A stretch of 64,000 nucleotides of DNA from Neisseria montereyensis (GCF_024834045.1 NZ_JANUXW010000004.1:62001-126000); one strand, 5' to 3'; numbered from the stretch's first letter, positions 29,247 to 39,400 are shown. Notes: a model not told the origin generated them from the sequence alone. Numbers and translations are program-made.

Positions 29247-32200
29247 TTACAGAATATTTTCTCTTAGTAAATACCCATGAGCAGAAGCTCTTTCAACCAT
29301 AAAAGTTAAAATAGTTATAAGCTTCTCTTTTAATTTAAAATCTCTCTTAATTTTTTCTCTATTCAAGAAAGTAAATTTTCTCAAGATATTTTCTAAATAA
29401 AATAAAGTATTAGGCTCCAAACCTCTAAGTTCTAAATCAGGTTTTGAAGAAATTATATTAAACAACCAATCTATTCCCTCTTCATGAAATTGACTACCAA
29501 TTGAATACAGGACTCTTGTGATACTGTAAAGCACTGCGGGATAACTTGGTAAATCCGTAGAAATTCTTTCATATAACCAAAAGTTTTGTGGATTTAAACT
29601 ATGCCATTTTTTTTGCTTTTCTCCCCACCATCTCCAAGCTAGTAAATAATTAATTATGATTTGATCACCTGAATCTCGATATAAATTACGGGAAGAAAAT
29701 ATCCCAATAATTTTTGGATAGATTAATGCCCAAATATACCAAAAGTTATCATTGCGTTGTATTCTATCTTCCGACAATACTAAATTCTCAATAAAATCAG
29801 ATAAATATTCATTTATCTTAAAATGGATTAAAAATGGGTGGATTAATTCATCAATTTCTTGATCGCTTTTTCTATTCAATAAAATCTCACTAATTTTTTG
29901 AAAACCTATTATGCGAGTTCTATATAAATTATCATCATGGTTCGATCTATCTTTATCTCTTAATAATTTTTCAGCTAATCGTGGCAAAATTTTATTTAAA
30001 ATAGCTAAATGTTCTACTTCATCTGTATTATTGGGAAGGATTTGAAGTATAACTTCTAAATCTTGTATTCCATGATTTTCTAATTGCTCAATATCTAATT
30101 CTATTTTATCTTCATCGCCATCATAGACTTTGTTATATAACTCTTGAAACTTTTTAAATCTTACTGATGGTTGATCTCTATAGTTTGGACTATTCCTGGG
30201 CTCTAAAACAACCTGATTGAATAGTGGCTTATACTGAATATATATGTTTAAAATTTGATTGGCTATATCAGGATTTTTTTGCCAAAGATTTTGCTCATAA
30301 ATAGAATCGATAGCATAATCACTTACTCTGCTAAATCCATTAATAGGATGCTGATCAAAGAATATAAGTATAAATAGCCCTATAAAATCATCTGTTTCTT
30401 TAGGAAATAAGTCGATAAGCTTTGGTAGCGCATGGATACATTCCTCAATGCCATCACTTATTTGGTAGAAATAATAATCTGAAATCAATCTTTCTATACT
30501 TCCGACAATCCACTCTTTACATAAAGTTTGATCATCCTTTGTAAGCTTATCACTATGCTCAATAATTAATTTTGCACAAACTTTAAATGGCGTGGCTTTA
30601 TTGAATTGAACAAACTCAGAAGAATCCTGATTTCTTGATTCTTCAACCAGCTTGTTAATTAACTCTTTCATCTCTTTAAGGGCTAGTAAAGGATTTTCAT
30701 TATATTTTCTAACACTCTCCGATTTCTTCTCATCAAACTTAGTAGCCCACTGTTGTAATGCAAGATATTTAAAAGTTTCATTAATTTGAGATTGTGAATC
30801 CTCACTGAGTTGTTTTTGCGAATCGGTCAACTCTGTACTGAAATATATTTTACTTCCATCTGCATCATCTATAATTTTAGGCTTCAGCTTTCTTTTATCC
30901 ATCCGAGTAAAAAGAATACTTTTTTTAATATCTTCTTCCGAATCCGAAAATGAAGCTTGATGTTTATCAAGAGTACTAAAAATAGCTTCAATAAATTCAG
31001 CATTTTCTTTATCAGAATATCCTTCTACACCTAAAATTTGATATTGCCAACATAACGATTCCAGATCATTCTTTCTATGCGTGTCTTCACAAGTTTTTAA
31101 ACGTTCTTCGACGTATAGCCCATTAGCTATTACATTTAAGCCATACCCAATTGAGTAAAGAGAATTAGCTTGATTTTCAAAATCTCTTCTTCTTGAATCT
31201 GCATGAAATAAATCTTTGCTACTAAATAATATAAGAGCGATTTGGGGAAATTTGTTTGGATATGCCAAAACAATACTACATACGACCGATGTTAGTGAGC
31301 TTGATTTAGCATTTACAAGAATTTTTAATAATATTTTCTCTATGATTTCCGGACTTACTTCTACGAATTGCAATAAGAATTTCTCTAACGCCATGTGCAT
31401 AGATTGAAGTAAATAAGGCGTAACAGGGCTTCCCGTCCCACGATACATCATCCATAACGTTAAGCTATGAAATTGGGTTATTTCTTTGTTATTGATAATA
31501 AGCGTAATTTCTCTGACATCATCTATATTGCTAACAGCATATTTTTCTATGGTTTTATTAGTAAATCTCACAATAAAATCAATAGCTGTTAAAAACCCTT
31601 TAGAGTTCAATAACCACCATGTTGGCGTTTGATACGCACTTGCAGGAGTATAATAATGCGTAGTTGATCGGTGCAATCCATAATGGATTTCTATATCATG
31701 CCTATAATTATATAAGGAAGATTTACTCTCATTTTTTTCTAGCCAAAAAAACTCACATAATGGAATTATAGATTGAGGCAATAATTGAATTAATCTGCCA
31801 GCACGATAAGATTCTTCTACAATTATGGAGCAAAGTCTATAATAAGGATGCTCTGATTTAAAACATTCATTTTCAAAAACTATATTGAAGATATCAACTA
31901 ATTCATCTTGAATCTCATCACAAGCTAAAAAAATAATTGTGTAAGCTAGTTCTTCTGATTTTCCACGAAGAGATAATGTTTTTTCCAACTCAGCTTCTTT
32001 TAATATATACAAAGATAGTAAGCCTGATAGTCGAGTAGTAATACCTTTATCATGTGCCTGACTCCAAGCCAATAAAACAGGTAAAACTAAATCGTAGTGA
32101 GTTTTAAAAAAGTCATCTTTATCTTTATGATTATAAATAAACGCAATAGTAGTATCCCAACCTTTGCCTTTAGGTTTAGGGCTATAATTAAGATCACCAA

Positions 32201-33953
32201 CATCACTACAAGCAACTTGTAGTAAAAATAATATATGCTTAAGGATATAAAAATTATCGGCCAGCAACTCTTTTTCAAACAATGTGAAAAACTCTTCAGC
32301 ATAGTCTGATAATAATACAGAGATGAGTACTTCATCTTTCCAAAAAAATTGTGCTGAAGACTTATTTGTAAAATTTATAACAGATTGTTTTATAAAACCT
32401 TTAATCTCTCTATTATTTTCTAATAGTTTCTCAGAAAGCCAATACCTAAATGCTCTTCTAATTGGTAACCCTTCACCAATGGTTTGAAAGAACTCATCAA
32501 CAGAATGATTACAATAAGCCTGCTCAATAATTCGATTTAAAGCCCATTCCTCATAGATATCATGAGTAATAAAATAGCCATCATGTTTTTCATCATAGCC
32601 TAAAATATCATCTTGTTTTAATCCTGCAAGTGCCTCTTGAGATAAATCACTACCATCAATATAAAACTTGCCAGTATTTGCTCTTGCCTTAGCTATTTCT
32701 AGAAAACAACGACCTCTCTTTATATAGATATTATTCTTCTGAACAGCATTATTTTGAATTTTTTTCTTCCACAATAAATCTATAAACTCCGCGAAACTAT
32801 TAATAGTTTCATCAGCACTCTTATAGCTAATATATTCATTTAAATAAAATAAGTTTCTAATTCTATCTTTGAAATTCTCATTTGTAGGAAGTTCGATATT
32901 AAACTCACCAGATATTTCAGTCAGTTTCTCATTAGAAATCAGCTTTAAATCCAATGTTTCACATTTCAAACCATAACTTTCTTTTAAATGAAATCGTAAG
33001 TCATCCAAATAAGATAACCTTGTCGTGAAAACCATTGTCCAATTATGCTCTGATAATTTATCAATCAAATTATTTAAGACATTTTGATTAGATATTTCAG
33101 ATAGTTTCTCCGCAGAATCAATGATGAATAGCTTCTTGGCCTCATTAGCATAAGACTCAAAAAAATCAGCAAGCGAAAAATTATGATCAAATTTAAATAG
33201 ATCACTAATATGATTAATATTTAATTCAGTTGCTTTAAATATACAAATAGGTATCTCTTTGGCATATTTATTATAAAAGCGTTTGATAATAGCTGTTTTA
33301 CCACTACCACCTTCACCTGAAATAATAAGATTCTGCCCTTGATTTATTTTTTCACTAAGCTTTGAAACCCATTCTGTTCTATCTATTTCAATCTTTTTAT
33401 CCTCTACCATAATTGATGTGCGGATAGCATTAAGAATATTTAAATTATGCTTTTCTACATTGTCTAATAATTGATCAAGTGTAGGCTTGAGGTTGAAAAA
33501 TAAATCATAAATATATTTATTTTTAGGCAGTGCTAATTGACGTTCCAAATGGCTGGGAACGCGCCATTCCAAAGTTACCCCTAACCCTTTACATGCTTGT
33601 TCAATATCAATCTGATAATTAGGCTTTTTATTACCGGCGTTCGAACTTTCAGATAATTCTTGATTAACATAAAAATAAATAATATTGATTTTAGGATTTT
33701 TGCTTTTAGCTTTTTGAATATTTTCAATAATCTGTCTTTTTCTATCTTTAATAGGCACTTGATAAAATTTTGCTGAAAAGCCATACCAAACACCATCTTT
33801 TTCTAATGGTTCAGTTTCAATGCCTGTTTGATTTTTATATCTAAATAATCCTATATGATTATCAAACTCAGCACAAAAAAGAAAATAAGCCATCTGCTCG
33901 AAAGCTCTCTCTTCTTTATCATTATTTTTAACACTGAATAAAGCCCAATTCAT
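29247..33953 (-). CDS. Avs-like STAND NTPase with nuclease-like N-terminus (putative antiphage protein)
   Basis: 1,568 residues. Three parts are visible. Residues 1-140: a PD-(D/E)xK/Mrr-like region with acidic residues at 46-54, then YGFSAKFYQV with Lys62, and LGVTLEWRVPSHLERQL. Residues about 185-480: a STAND/P-loop NTPase with Walker A GEGGSGKT (213-220), Walker B KLFIIDSAEK (274-283), TMVFTTRLSYL (306-316, sensor-like) and a winged-helix segment with FITHDIYEEWAL (461-472). The remaining 1,100 residues look all-helical, as in sensor domains. This layout is that of Avs (AVAST) proteins, which in studied cases sense phage proteins and trigger DNA cleavage. The usual Gln or Glu two before the Lys is Ser60 here. 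The gene is much more AT-rich than its neighbours and contains no DUS, which suggests transfer. AGGAAA precedes ATG 33953. No second gene accompanies it. Function is inferred. Confidence 0.7.
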   Translation of the reverse strand: MNWALFSVKNNDKEERAFEQMAYFLFCAEFDNHIGLFRYKNQTGIETEPLEKDGVWYGFSAKFYQVPIKDRKRQIIENIQKAKSKNPKINIIYFYVNQELSESSNAGNKKPNYQIDIEQACKGLGVTLEWRVPSHLERQLALPKNKYIYDLFFNLKPTLDQLLDNVEKHNLNILNAIRTSIMVEDKKIEIDRTEWVSKLSEKINQGQNLIISGEGGSGKTAIIKRFYNKYAKEIPICIFKATELNINHISDLFKFDHNFSLADFFESYANEAKKLFIIDSAEKLSEISNQNVLNNLIDKLSEHNWTMVFTTRLSYLDDLRFHLKESYGLKCETLDLKLISNEKLTEISGEFNIELPTNENFKDRIRNLFYLNEYISYKSADETINSFAEFIDLLWKKKIQNNAVQKNNIYIKRGRCFLEIAKARANTGKFYIDGSDLSQEALAGLKQDDILGYDEKHDGYFITHDIYEEWALNRIIEQAYCNHSVDEFFQTIGEGLPIRRAFRYWLSEKLLENNREIKGFIKQSVINFTNKSSAQFFWKDEVLISVLLSDYAEEFFTLFEKELLADNFYILKHILFLLQVACSDVGDLNYSPKPKGKGWDTTIAFIYNHKDKDDFFKTHYDLVLPVLLAWSQAHDKGITTRLSGLLSLYILKEAELEKTLSLRGKSEELAYTIIFLACDEIQDELVDIFNIVFENECFKSEHPYYRLCSIIVEESYRAGRLIQLLPQSIIPLCEFFWLEKNESKSSLYNYRHDIEIHYGLHRSTTHYYTPASAYQTPTWWLLNSKGFLTAIDFIVRFTNKTIEKYAVSNIDDVREITLIINNKEITQFHSLTLWMMYRGTGSPVTPYLLQSMHMALEKFLLQFVEVSPEIIEKILLKILVNAKSSSLTSVVCSIVLAYPNKFPQIALILFSSKDLFHADSRRRDFENQANSLYSIGYGLNVIANGLYVEERLKTCEDTHRKNDLESLCWQYQILGVEGYSDKENAEFIEAIFSTLDKHQASFSDSEEDIKKSILFTRMDKRKLKPKIIDDADGSKIYFSTELTDSQKQLSEDSQSQINETFKYLALQQWATKFDEKKSESVRKYNENPLLALKEMKELINKLVEESRNQDSSEFVQFNKATPFKVCAKLIIEHSDKLTKDDQTLCKEWIVGSIERLISDYYFYQISDGIEECIHALPKLIDLFPKETDDFIGLFILIFFDQHPINGFSRVSDYAIDSIYEQNLWQKNPDIANQILNIYIQYKPLFNQVVLEPRNSPNYRDQPSVRFKKFQELYNKVYDGDEDKIELDIEQLENHGIQDLEVILQILPNNTDEVEHLAILNKILPRLAEKLLRDKDRSNHDDNLYRTRIIGFQKISEILLNRKSDQEIDELIHPFLIHFKINEYLSDFIENLVLSEDRIQRNDNFWYIWALIYPKIIGIFSSRNLYRDSGDQIIINYLLAWRWWGEKQKKWHSLNPQNFWLYERISTDLPSYPAVLYSITRVLYSIGSQFHEEGIDWLFNIISSKPDLELRGLEPNTLFYLENILRKFTFLNREKIKRDFKLKEKLITILTFMVERASAHGYLLRENIL

Positions 33954-34112
33954 AACTATTTTCCTGTAGACAACTATTTCCCAGCTAATATTTTAAATCT
34001 AATAAAACAAATAATGCACCCTTAAAATAAGAATAAAGCACACCTCAAAATTCTAATCTCAAAACATAATGAATTTTCTAACTATCACATAATCTACCTT
34101 GAAAAAGTTAAT

Positions 34113-34150
34113 ATAAAAAAAATCCTTTGTTATCAAAATAACAAAGGATT
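34113..34150 (-). terminator. Terminator of glmS
   Basis: The arms AATCCTTTGTTAT (34121-34133) and ATAACAAAGGATT (34138-34150) form a perfect 13-bp stem with a 4-nt loop. On the minus strand a run of eight T residues follows. It isolates glmS from the Avs-like gene downstream. Confidence 0.9.
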
Positions 34151-34174
34151 AAATTTAAATCACAAAATGTTCAA

Positions 34175-36010
34175 TCACTCAACCGTAACAGATTTCGCCA
34201 AATTCCTCGGCTTATCCACATCGGTACCACGAGCTAATGCGGCATGATAGGCCAACAACTGCACAGGAATGGTATGAACAATCGGGGATAATACACCGAC
34301 ATGGCGCGGGGTGCGGATCACATGAACGCCTTCGTCTTCGGTGAAATTGCTGTCTAAATCGGTAAATACAAACAGCTCACCGCCGCGCGCGCCGACTTCC
34401 TGCATATTGGCTTTGACTTTATCCAATAGCATATCATTGGGGGCAATCACGACAACGGGCATATTTTCATCTACCAACGCCAGCGGGCCGTGTTTCAATT
34501 CGCCTGCCGGATAGGCTTCTGCGTGGATATAAGTGATTTCTTTTAATTTAAGCGCGCCTTCCAATGCAATCGGATAATGAATGCCGCGGCCTAAGAATAA
34601 TGCACTTTGTTTGGAAGCAAATTTTTGCGCCCAAATGGTAATTTGCGGTTCAAGATTTAATACGTGTTGAATGCTGCCGGGCAGTTGGCGCAACTCTTCC
34701 GTATAGTGTTGCTCTTGCTCTTCGGAAACATGGCCGCGCATTTTGCCTAAGGTTACGGTTAAGCCGAATAGAACCACTAATTGGGTGGTAAATGCTTTGG
34801 TTGAAGCCACGCCGATTTCGGCACCGGCGCGGGTGTAAAGCACAAGTTCGCTTTCGCGCGGCAGGGCGGATTCCATCACATTACAAATTGATAAGCTATG
34901 CTTATGCCCAAGTGATTTGGCGTATTTTAAGGCTTCCATCGTATCCAATGTTTCACCGGATTGGGAAATGGTAATCACCATTTGCTTGGGGTCGGCAATC
35001 ACATCGCGATAACGGTATTCGCTGGCGATTTCAACATCGGTCGGGATTTTGGCAATGCTTTCCAGCCAGTATTTGGCGGTTAAGGCCGAATAATAAGAAG
35101 TACCGCACGCTAAAATCTTAATGCTGTGGATATCATCGAAAACCTCGCGGGCATTGCTGCCGAAGTTTTCAGGTTCGAAACCGCCTTCTAGAAACACTTC
35201 AGCCGTATCAGCAATTGCGCGCGGCTGTTCGTGTATTTCTTTTTGCATGAAATGGCTGTATGGGCCTAATTCCAATGAGGCAAGGGATAACTCGGAAATT
35301 TTTACTTTACGTTCGGCAACTTGGCCGTCTTTATCAATCAGTTTTTCAATGCCTTTGGTGCTGAGCAGGGCAATATCGCCGTCTTCCAGATAAGCAATAT
35401 GGCGGGTAAAGGCGATGACGGCCGATACGTCGGAAGCAATAAAGGTTTCGTCTTCACCGAAAGCCACCAAAAGCGGGCAACCCATACGGGCGACGACCAT
35501 ATTCTCGGTATTGTCTTGCGCAACAACAGCAATGGCAAAAGCGCCGTGAAAACGTTTGCAGGCTGCTTGTACGGCGGTAAACAAATCACCGGTTTGCAGA
35601 TATTCGTGATTCACGCTGTGGGCAATCACTTCGGTGTCGGTTTGCGATTCGAAAACATAACCGATTTTTTGCAAGCGCTGACGCTCGCTTTCGAAGTTTT
35701 CGATAATGCCGTTATGTACCACCGCTACGGTGCCGCCTGAAATATGGGGGTGTGCATTCGGCTCGGTAACCCCGCCGTGTGTCGCCCAACGGGTGTGGCC
35801 GATACCGATACGGCCGAACAGATTTTTTTCTTTGGCCGCCTGCGCCATTAAAGCCACTCTGCCGACACGGCGGACACGTTTGATTTTGCCGTCGATACTG
35901 ACGGCGATGCCTGATGAATCGTAGCCACGATATTCGAGACGCTCTAAGCCGTCTGTTAGAAAATCCACTACATTGTGATTGGCGCGTATAGCACCTACGA
36001 TACCGCACAT
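34175..36010 (-). CDS. glmS: Glutamine-fructose-6-phosphate aminotransferase (isomerizing)
   Basis: 611 residues. It makes glucosamine-6-phosphate from fructose-6-phosphate and glutamine, the first step toward UDP-GlcNAc for peptidoglycan and LOS. The N-terminal Cys2 is the glutaminase nucleophile (MCGIVGAIR), with [11 protein letters not shown] and HNGIIENF. Two SIS domains follow ([26 protein letters not shown]). The C-terminus [15 protein letters not shown] is canonical. glmU lies 1.6 kb away on the same strand and supplies later steps. Confidence 0.97.
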   Translation of the reverse strand: MCGIVGAIRANHNVVDFLTDGLERLEYRGYDSSGIAVSIDGKIKRVRRVGRVALMAQAAKEKNLFGRIGIGHTRWATHGGVTEPNAHPHISGGTVAVVHNGIIENFESERQRLQKIGYVFESQTDTEVIAHSVNHEYLQTGDLFTAVQAACKRFHGAFAIAVVAQDNTENMVVARMGCPLLVAFGEDETFIASDVSAVIAFTRHIAYLEDGDIALLSTKGIEKLIDKDGQVAERKVKISELSLASLELGPYSHFMQKEIHEQPRAIADTAEVFLEGGFEPENFGSNAREVFDDIHSIKILACGTSYYSALTAKYWLESIAKIPTDVEIASEYRYRDVIADPKQMVITISQSGETLDTMEALKYAKSLGHKHSLSICNVMESALPRESELVLYTRAGAEIGVASTKAFTTQLVVLFGLTVTLGKMRGHVSEEQEQHYTEELRQLPGSIQHVLNLEPQITIWAQKFASKQSALFLGRGIHYPIALEGALKLKEITYIHAEAYPAGELKHGPLALVDENMPVVVIAPNDMLLDKVKANMQEVGARGGELFVFTDLDSNFTEDEGVHVIRTPRHVGVLSPIVHTIPVQLLAYHAALARGTDVDKPRNLAKSVTVE

Positions 36011-36046
36011 AATTGTTCCTTAGTATCAATTGGTTGATGAAAAACA

Positions 36047-36073
36047 TGCCATCTGACTTTCAGACGGCATGCG
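36047..36073 (-). terminator. AT-DUS hairpin upstream of glmS
   Basis: One arm is a DUS in the ATGCCGTCTGAA form. The other differs by one base (GCCATCTGA), and five T residues follow on the minus strand. It would end transcription entering from upstream (about 36100-37190) before glmS begins. Confidence 0.6.
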
Positions 36074-36528
36074 GGGAAAGTATCAGTAAAAACTGTTCAA
36101 ATAGTTGGATACGGTTCTAACAAGATAGTTTGCTGTTTTTCGTATATATTTGAATATTCATTAAAAATTTCTTATCCGATTGATGAGACTGCCGCAGACT
36201 GACCGAATATCCAATTATCAATGCAGAAATCGATATCAGCAATAGAAATGTTTTTTCTATTTTCTTTTGATGCTTTGTTACGATAAATATGCTTGTTGCC
36301 GTTTTCGCTAACCCAACCTGTTTTTTCAAAAAATAAAGAAAGGAATGAAATACCCTCAAACGATCATCTTGATTGTCTAAAATATGATCGTGGTTACTAT
36401 CTAATGTAAAAGGGAAACCTTAGAAATTAATGGGAAACACCAAGGTTATTAGAAATTCCTGCATTTTTGCCAATGCTTCTTTAAGGTTTAAAAGTATTTT
36501 TATTTGATAAGTTTAAAAAATCCTATCT

Positions 36529-37191
36529 TTAATTATACCGGTGAAGATAGTAATGCATACTGTCTCTACGGATGTTTTCCTTATTGCCGCATATTGAAGA
36601 CCCTAAAAAACTGATTTTTGTATCTAAATATGTGGAAACAATTTCTGATATTTCGGTACACTCTGAATTCTGATTCAGATGTTTCATTTTTTGTGTCGGC
36701 GGTAAAAATAACGGTAATTTATTTTCCGGAAATAAGTATTTATGTATTGTTAAGTAGGATTCGGTCGGATAAGCGGATAATTGCCCTTTCGGATATGTCC
36801 AATTTGCCATGTATGGAGAGGCTTTCGGTTTATCATCGCGAACAATCACAAAACCAGAGCCCGCTTTTTGATACGGTTGATGGTAAAGTGAATAAGCTTG
36901 AGTACCGGGTTGATCTTTAGCGGTAATAAAATCACTGCCTATATAAACAGGCAACGCCCATTTTTCAGACAAAATTTTGGGATCTATATCCAATAAACAG
37001 CCTGTAAAAGAATTTTCATAGAATTGCTTCGCTAAATCATCCGCACTTCTTACCGGATAAAGATGACTACAATCGGGCTGTTGCGGCAAAATACCGATGG
37101 GAGAGGGGGAATTAGGAAATGTTACTTCGGCGGAAGCGAAAGGCAGCATAGCCAAGTACAGTAGTATTGTATAAAGTGGGAATTTCATCAT
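36529..37191 (-). CDS. Secreted protein of unknown function, four cysteines in mature part
   Basis: 220 residues. A clear signal peptide (FPLYTILLYLAMLPFASA, cleavage before EVTFP) shows export. The mature part has Cys residues in PDCSHLYP, TGCLLDI, SECTEIS and SSICGNK, so two disulfides are possible, plus a central FVIVRDDKPKASPYMANW. No family is recognised. AAGGA lies before the double ATG at 37191. It sits between glmS and an IS remnant in a variable-looking stretch. The 169 bp downstream of it (36360-36528) hold nothing recognisable. Confidence 0.65.
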   Translation of the reverse strand: MMKFPLYTILLYLAMLPFASAEVTFPNSPSPIGILPQQPDCSHLYPVRSADDLAKQFYENSFTGCLLDIDPKILSEKWALPVYIGSDFITAKDQPGTQAYSLYHQPYQKAGSGFVIVRDDKPKASPYMANWTYPKGQLSAYPTESYLTIHKYLFPENKLPLFLPPTQKMKHLNQNSECTEISEIVSTYLDTKISFLGSSICGNKENIRRDSMHYYLHRYN

Positions 37192-37340
37192 GAATCCTTG
37201 TAAAATAGATGGCAGGTATGAAATTTGGAAATATTCAGACGGGTAGTCTGTTATCCTTCCCAGATGTTTTCAGACGGCCTTTCCAAAGTTGGCAACAAGG
37301 TTTCAGCTTGTGTAGATTGATATTTTAAATATTGTTTTTG

Positions 37341-37604
37341 AGCTGTCATAGACAACTAGGCAAACTTCATCTTTGCACTTGTTTTTAAAGGATAATATAG
37401 CCTTTATTTCCTGCGTTAAAACGCCATTCGCACACCTTCAACTAAACTCAAAATGCGGCCTTGAGAATATCATTGAACTTACGCAAATGACGTTTCACCT
37501 GATTCCAAAAGTTCTCAATACTGTTTATGAGGTTTTGCCTGTCTGCAAAATGTGTACTTTGATTGATATGTTTTTGAATAGCCCTAGTTATCTAGGGTAG
37601 TTCC
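37341..37604 (-). mobile_element. Decayed IS1016-like (IS1595 family) element abutting glmU
   Basis: On the minus strand two frames encode the C-terminal third of an IS1016/ISXO2-like transposase: INQSTHFADRQ then INSIENFWNQVKRHLRKFN (about 37450-37570), and after a stop and frameshift, KVCEWRFN (37415-37435). The ends form imperfect inverted repeats: AGACAACTAGGC (37350-37361) on the plus strand and AGATAACTAGGG on the minus strand (37582-37593). Similarity extends outward to about 37341 and 37604. The N-terminal two thirds of the transposase are missing, so this is an internally deleted, inactive copy. Its right end supplies the last codons and the stop of glmU. No target duplication was found. 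Confidence 0.7.
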
Positions 37605-38966
37605 TTTATTTTTTTCAGGCCGTATCCAATCTTCGATAACGGTTTGGCGCGCGCGAGCGAGCACTAAAGTATTGTCTTCACAATTTTTGGTAATCGAACT
37701 ACCCGCGCCGATGGTAACTTTATTGCCTAAGCTAACCGGAGCCACTAAAACAACATTCGAACCGATACGCACATCATCGCCGATAGTGGTTTTATGTTTG
37801 TTTACGCCGTCATAGTTGGCGGTAATCGTACCGGCGCCGATATTGGTTTGGCTGCCGACTTCGGAATCACCCAGATAAGTTAGATGGTTTGCCTTGCTGC
37901 CATTGCCCATCGTTGTATTTTTGGTTTCGACAAAATTACCGATATGAACGCCGTTACCCAGTTTGGTATTGGCGCGCAGGCGGGCAAACGGGCCGATACG
38001 GCCATCTTCGCCCACTTCGCAGCCCTCTAAATGAGAGAACGGGGCAATTTTCGAGCCTGAAGCAATCGTGGCATTGCGGATAATGCAATTGGCACCGATT
38101 TCCACATCATCACCCAATTCCACTTCACCTTCCAATACCACGTTCACATCAATCACCACGTCTTGACCGTGTTTCAGACGGCCTCTTAAATCAAAGCGTT
38201 CGGGATCGCGCAGGGTAACACCTGCTTTCAGCAAAGCTTGTGCCTGTTGTTTTTGGAAAATCCGTTCTAATTCGGCCAATTGCACTTTATTGTTTACCCC
38301 TGCTGCCAGATAAGATGCGGCAACTTGCACGGGGTGAACGGCAATGCCGTCACGATTGGCTAAGGCGATTAAATCGGTCAGATAATATTCGCCTTGTGCA
38401 TTATTGCTTTGTAGGCTGTTCAGCCATCCGGCAAGCTTGGCATTGGGCAATACCAAAATACCGGTATTGGTTTCTTGAATGGCTTTTTGAGCGGCATCGG
38501 CATCTTTTTCTTCGACAATAGCCACCACTTTGCCGTTGTCGCGGATAATGCGGCCGTATCCGGTCGGGTCGTCCAAAACATCGGTCAGCAGGCCGACTTC
38601 ATCACCGGCGGCTTCCAGCAAAGCTTCCAAAGTAGCGGTATCGGTTAGCGGGACATCGCCATACAGCACTAAAGTACGGCCTTCTTCCGGCAGATGCGGT
38701 AGCGCAATTTTTACCGCGTGGCCGGTGCCCAGTTGCTCGTTTTGCTCTACCCAATTCACATCACGCTTCACCTGCGCCAAAACTGCTTCTTTACCATGCC
38801 CGATCACAACACTGATGCTTTCGGGGTTTAAGCTGCGGGCAGTGTCGATAACACGCTGAACCATCGGCTCGCCACCGATTTGGTGTAATACTTTAGGCAG
38901 TTTGGAATACATTCGGGTGCCTTTTCCGGCAGCTAGAATAACGACATGTAAAGAAGATTGGCTCAT
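37584..38966 (-). CDS. glmU: Bifunctional UDP-GlcNAc pyrophosphorylase / glucosamine-1-phosphate acetyltransferase
   Basis: 460 residues. It acetylates glucosamine-1-phosphate and couples it to UTP, making UDP-GlcNAc. The N-terminal nucleotidyltransferase shows ILAAGKGTRMYSKLPKVLH (about residues 10-28) and VLYGDVPL. The C-terminal left-handed beta-helix has hexapeptide repeats, HLTYLGDSEVG and IGAGTITANYDG. A DUS complement is embedded near 38173-38184. The last six residues (GTTLDN) and the stop codon are encoded by the end of an IS1016-like remnant, so the native C-terminus has been replaced. The catalytic parts are intact. Confidence 0.96.
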   Translation of the reverse strand: MSQSSLHVVILAAGKGTRMYSKLPKVLHQIGGEPMVQRVIDTARSLNPESISVVIGHGKEAVLAQVKRDVNWVEQNEQLGTGHAVKIALPHLPEEGRTLVLYGDVPLTDTATLEALLEAAGDEVGLLTDVLDDPTGYGRIIRDNGKVVAIVEEKDADAAQKAIQETNTGILVLPNAKLAGWLNSLQSNNAQGEYYLTDLIALANRDGIAVHPVQVAASYLAAGVNNKVQLAELERIFQKQQAQALLKAGVTLRDPERFDLRGRLKHGQDVVIDVNVVLEGEVELGDDVEIGANCIIRNATIASGSKIAPFSHLEGCEVGEDGRIGPFARLRANTKLGNGVHIGNFVETKNTTMGNGSKANHLTYLGDSEVGSQTNIGAGTITANYDGVNKHKTTIGDDVRIGSNVVLVAPVSLGNKVTIGAGSSITKNCEDNTLVLARARQTVIEDWIRPEKNKGTTLDN

Positions 38967-39025
38967 ATTATTGTTTTGCCTTATGTGATAAGTTGTAGAA
39001 ATAGAAATGGATACGATGCTTTGAG

Positions 39026-39056
39026 AAGGCCGTCTGAATGATTTTCAGACGGCCTC
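39026..39056 (-). terminator. DUS-pair terminator after the small lipoprotein gene
   Basis: AGGCCGTCTGAA (39027-39038) and its complement (39044-39055) face each other across a 5-nt loop, 16 bp past the stop of the lipoprotein gene. Confidence 0.75.
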
Positions 39057-39072
39057 AACATTCTATGCCGCT

Positions 39073-39336
39073 TTATTGTGCCGCATCGGGAAAACTGGGG
39101 GCTTCCCAGTTGGTGCCGCGCACATTTTCCGTATTGTTATCCGGTGTTACGGCACGTTGTTCAGGGCGGAATTGGTTGTAACGCATATTGCGCGAATAAG
39201 TACCGTCTTGATAAACCACGGGCGTACCGGGTTGGTATTTTGGTTTTAAAGCAGTGTGGCCGTCGGCTTTTTGATAGGTTTCCCAAGAGCAGGCACTCAG
39301 TAGGGAAAAAACAGCCAAAAGGGCAAAAGAGCGCAT
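39073..39336 (-). CDS. Small putative lipoprotein
   Basis: 87 residues. A short signal with lipobox LLSAC (Cys16) implies lipidation and membrane anchoring. The mature part is hydrophilic and rich in Tyr, Asn and Pro (GTPVVYQDGTYSRNMRYNQFRPEQ). No known family was recognised. It is monocistronic, with its own DUS-pair terminator. Confidence 0.75.
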   Translation of the reverse strand: MRSFALLAVFSLLSACSWETYQKADGHTALKPKYQPGTPVVYQDGTYSRNMRYNQFRPEQRAVTPDNNTENVRGTNWEAPSFPDAAQ

Positions 39337-39400
39337 AATGATTCCTTAAAAATTGCTTCGGTGTGAAAAACATGAATGATTAGGTCTAACCTTATTCATT

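Noticed and set aside
36117-36359. 80-residue frame on the minus strand with one hydrophobic segment
   Set aside because: It starts only at a TTG with no ribosome site and matches no known family; it could be a fragment but cannot be supported.
37373-37600. 75-residue plus-strand frame near the glmU end
   Set aside because: It is antisense to a decayed IS1016-like transposase, which explains the open frame.
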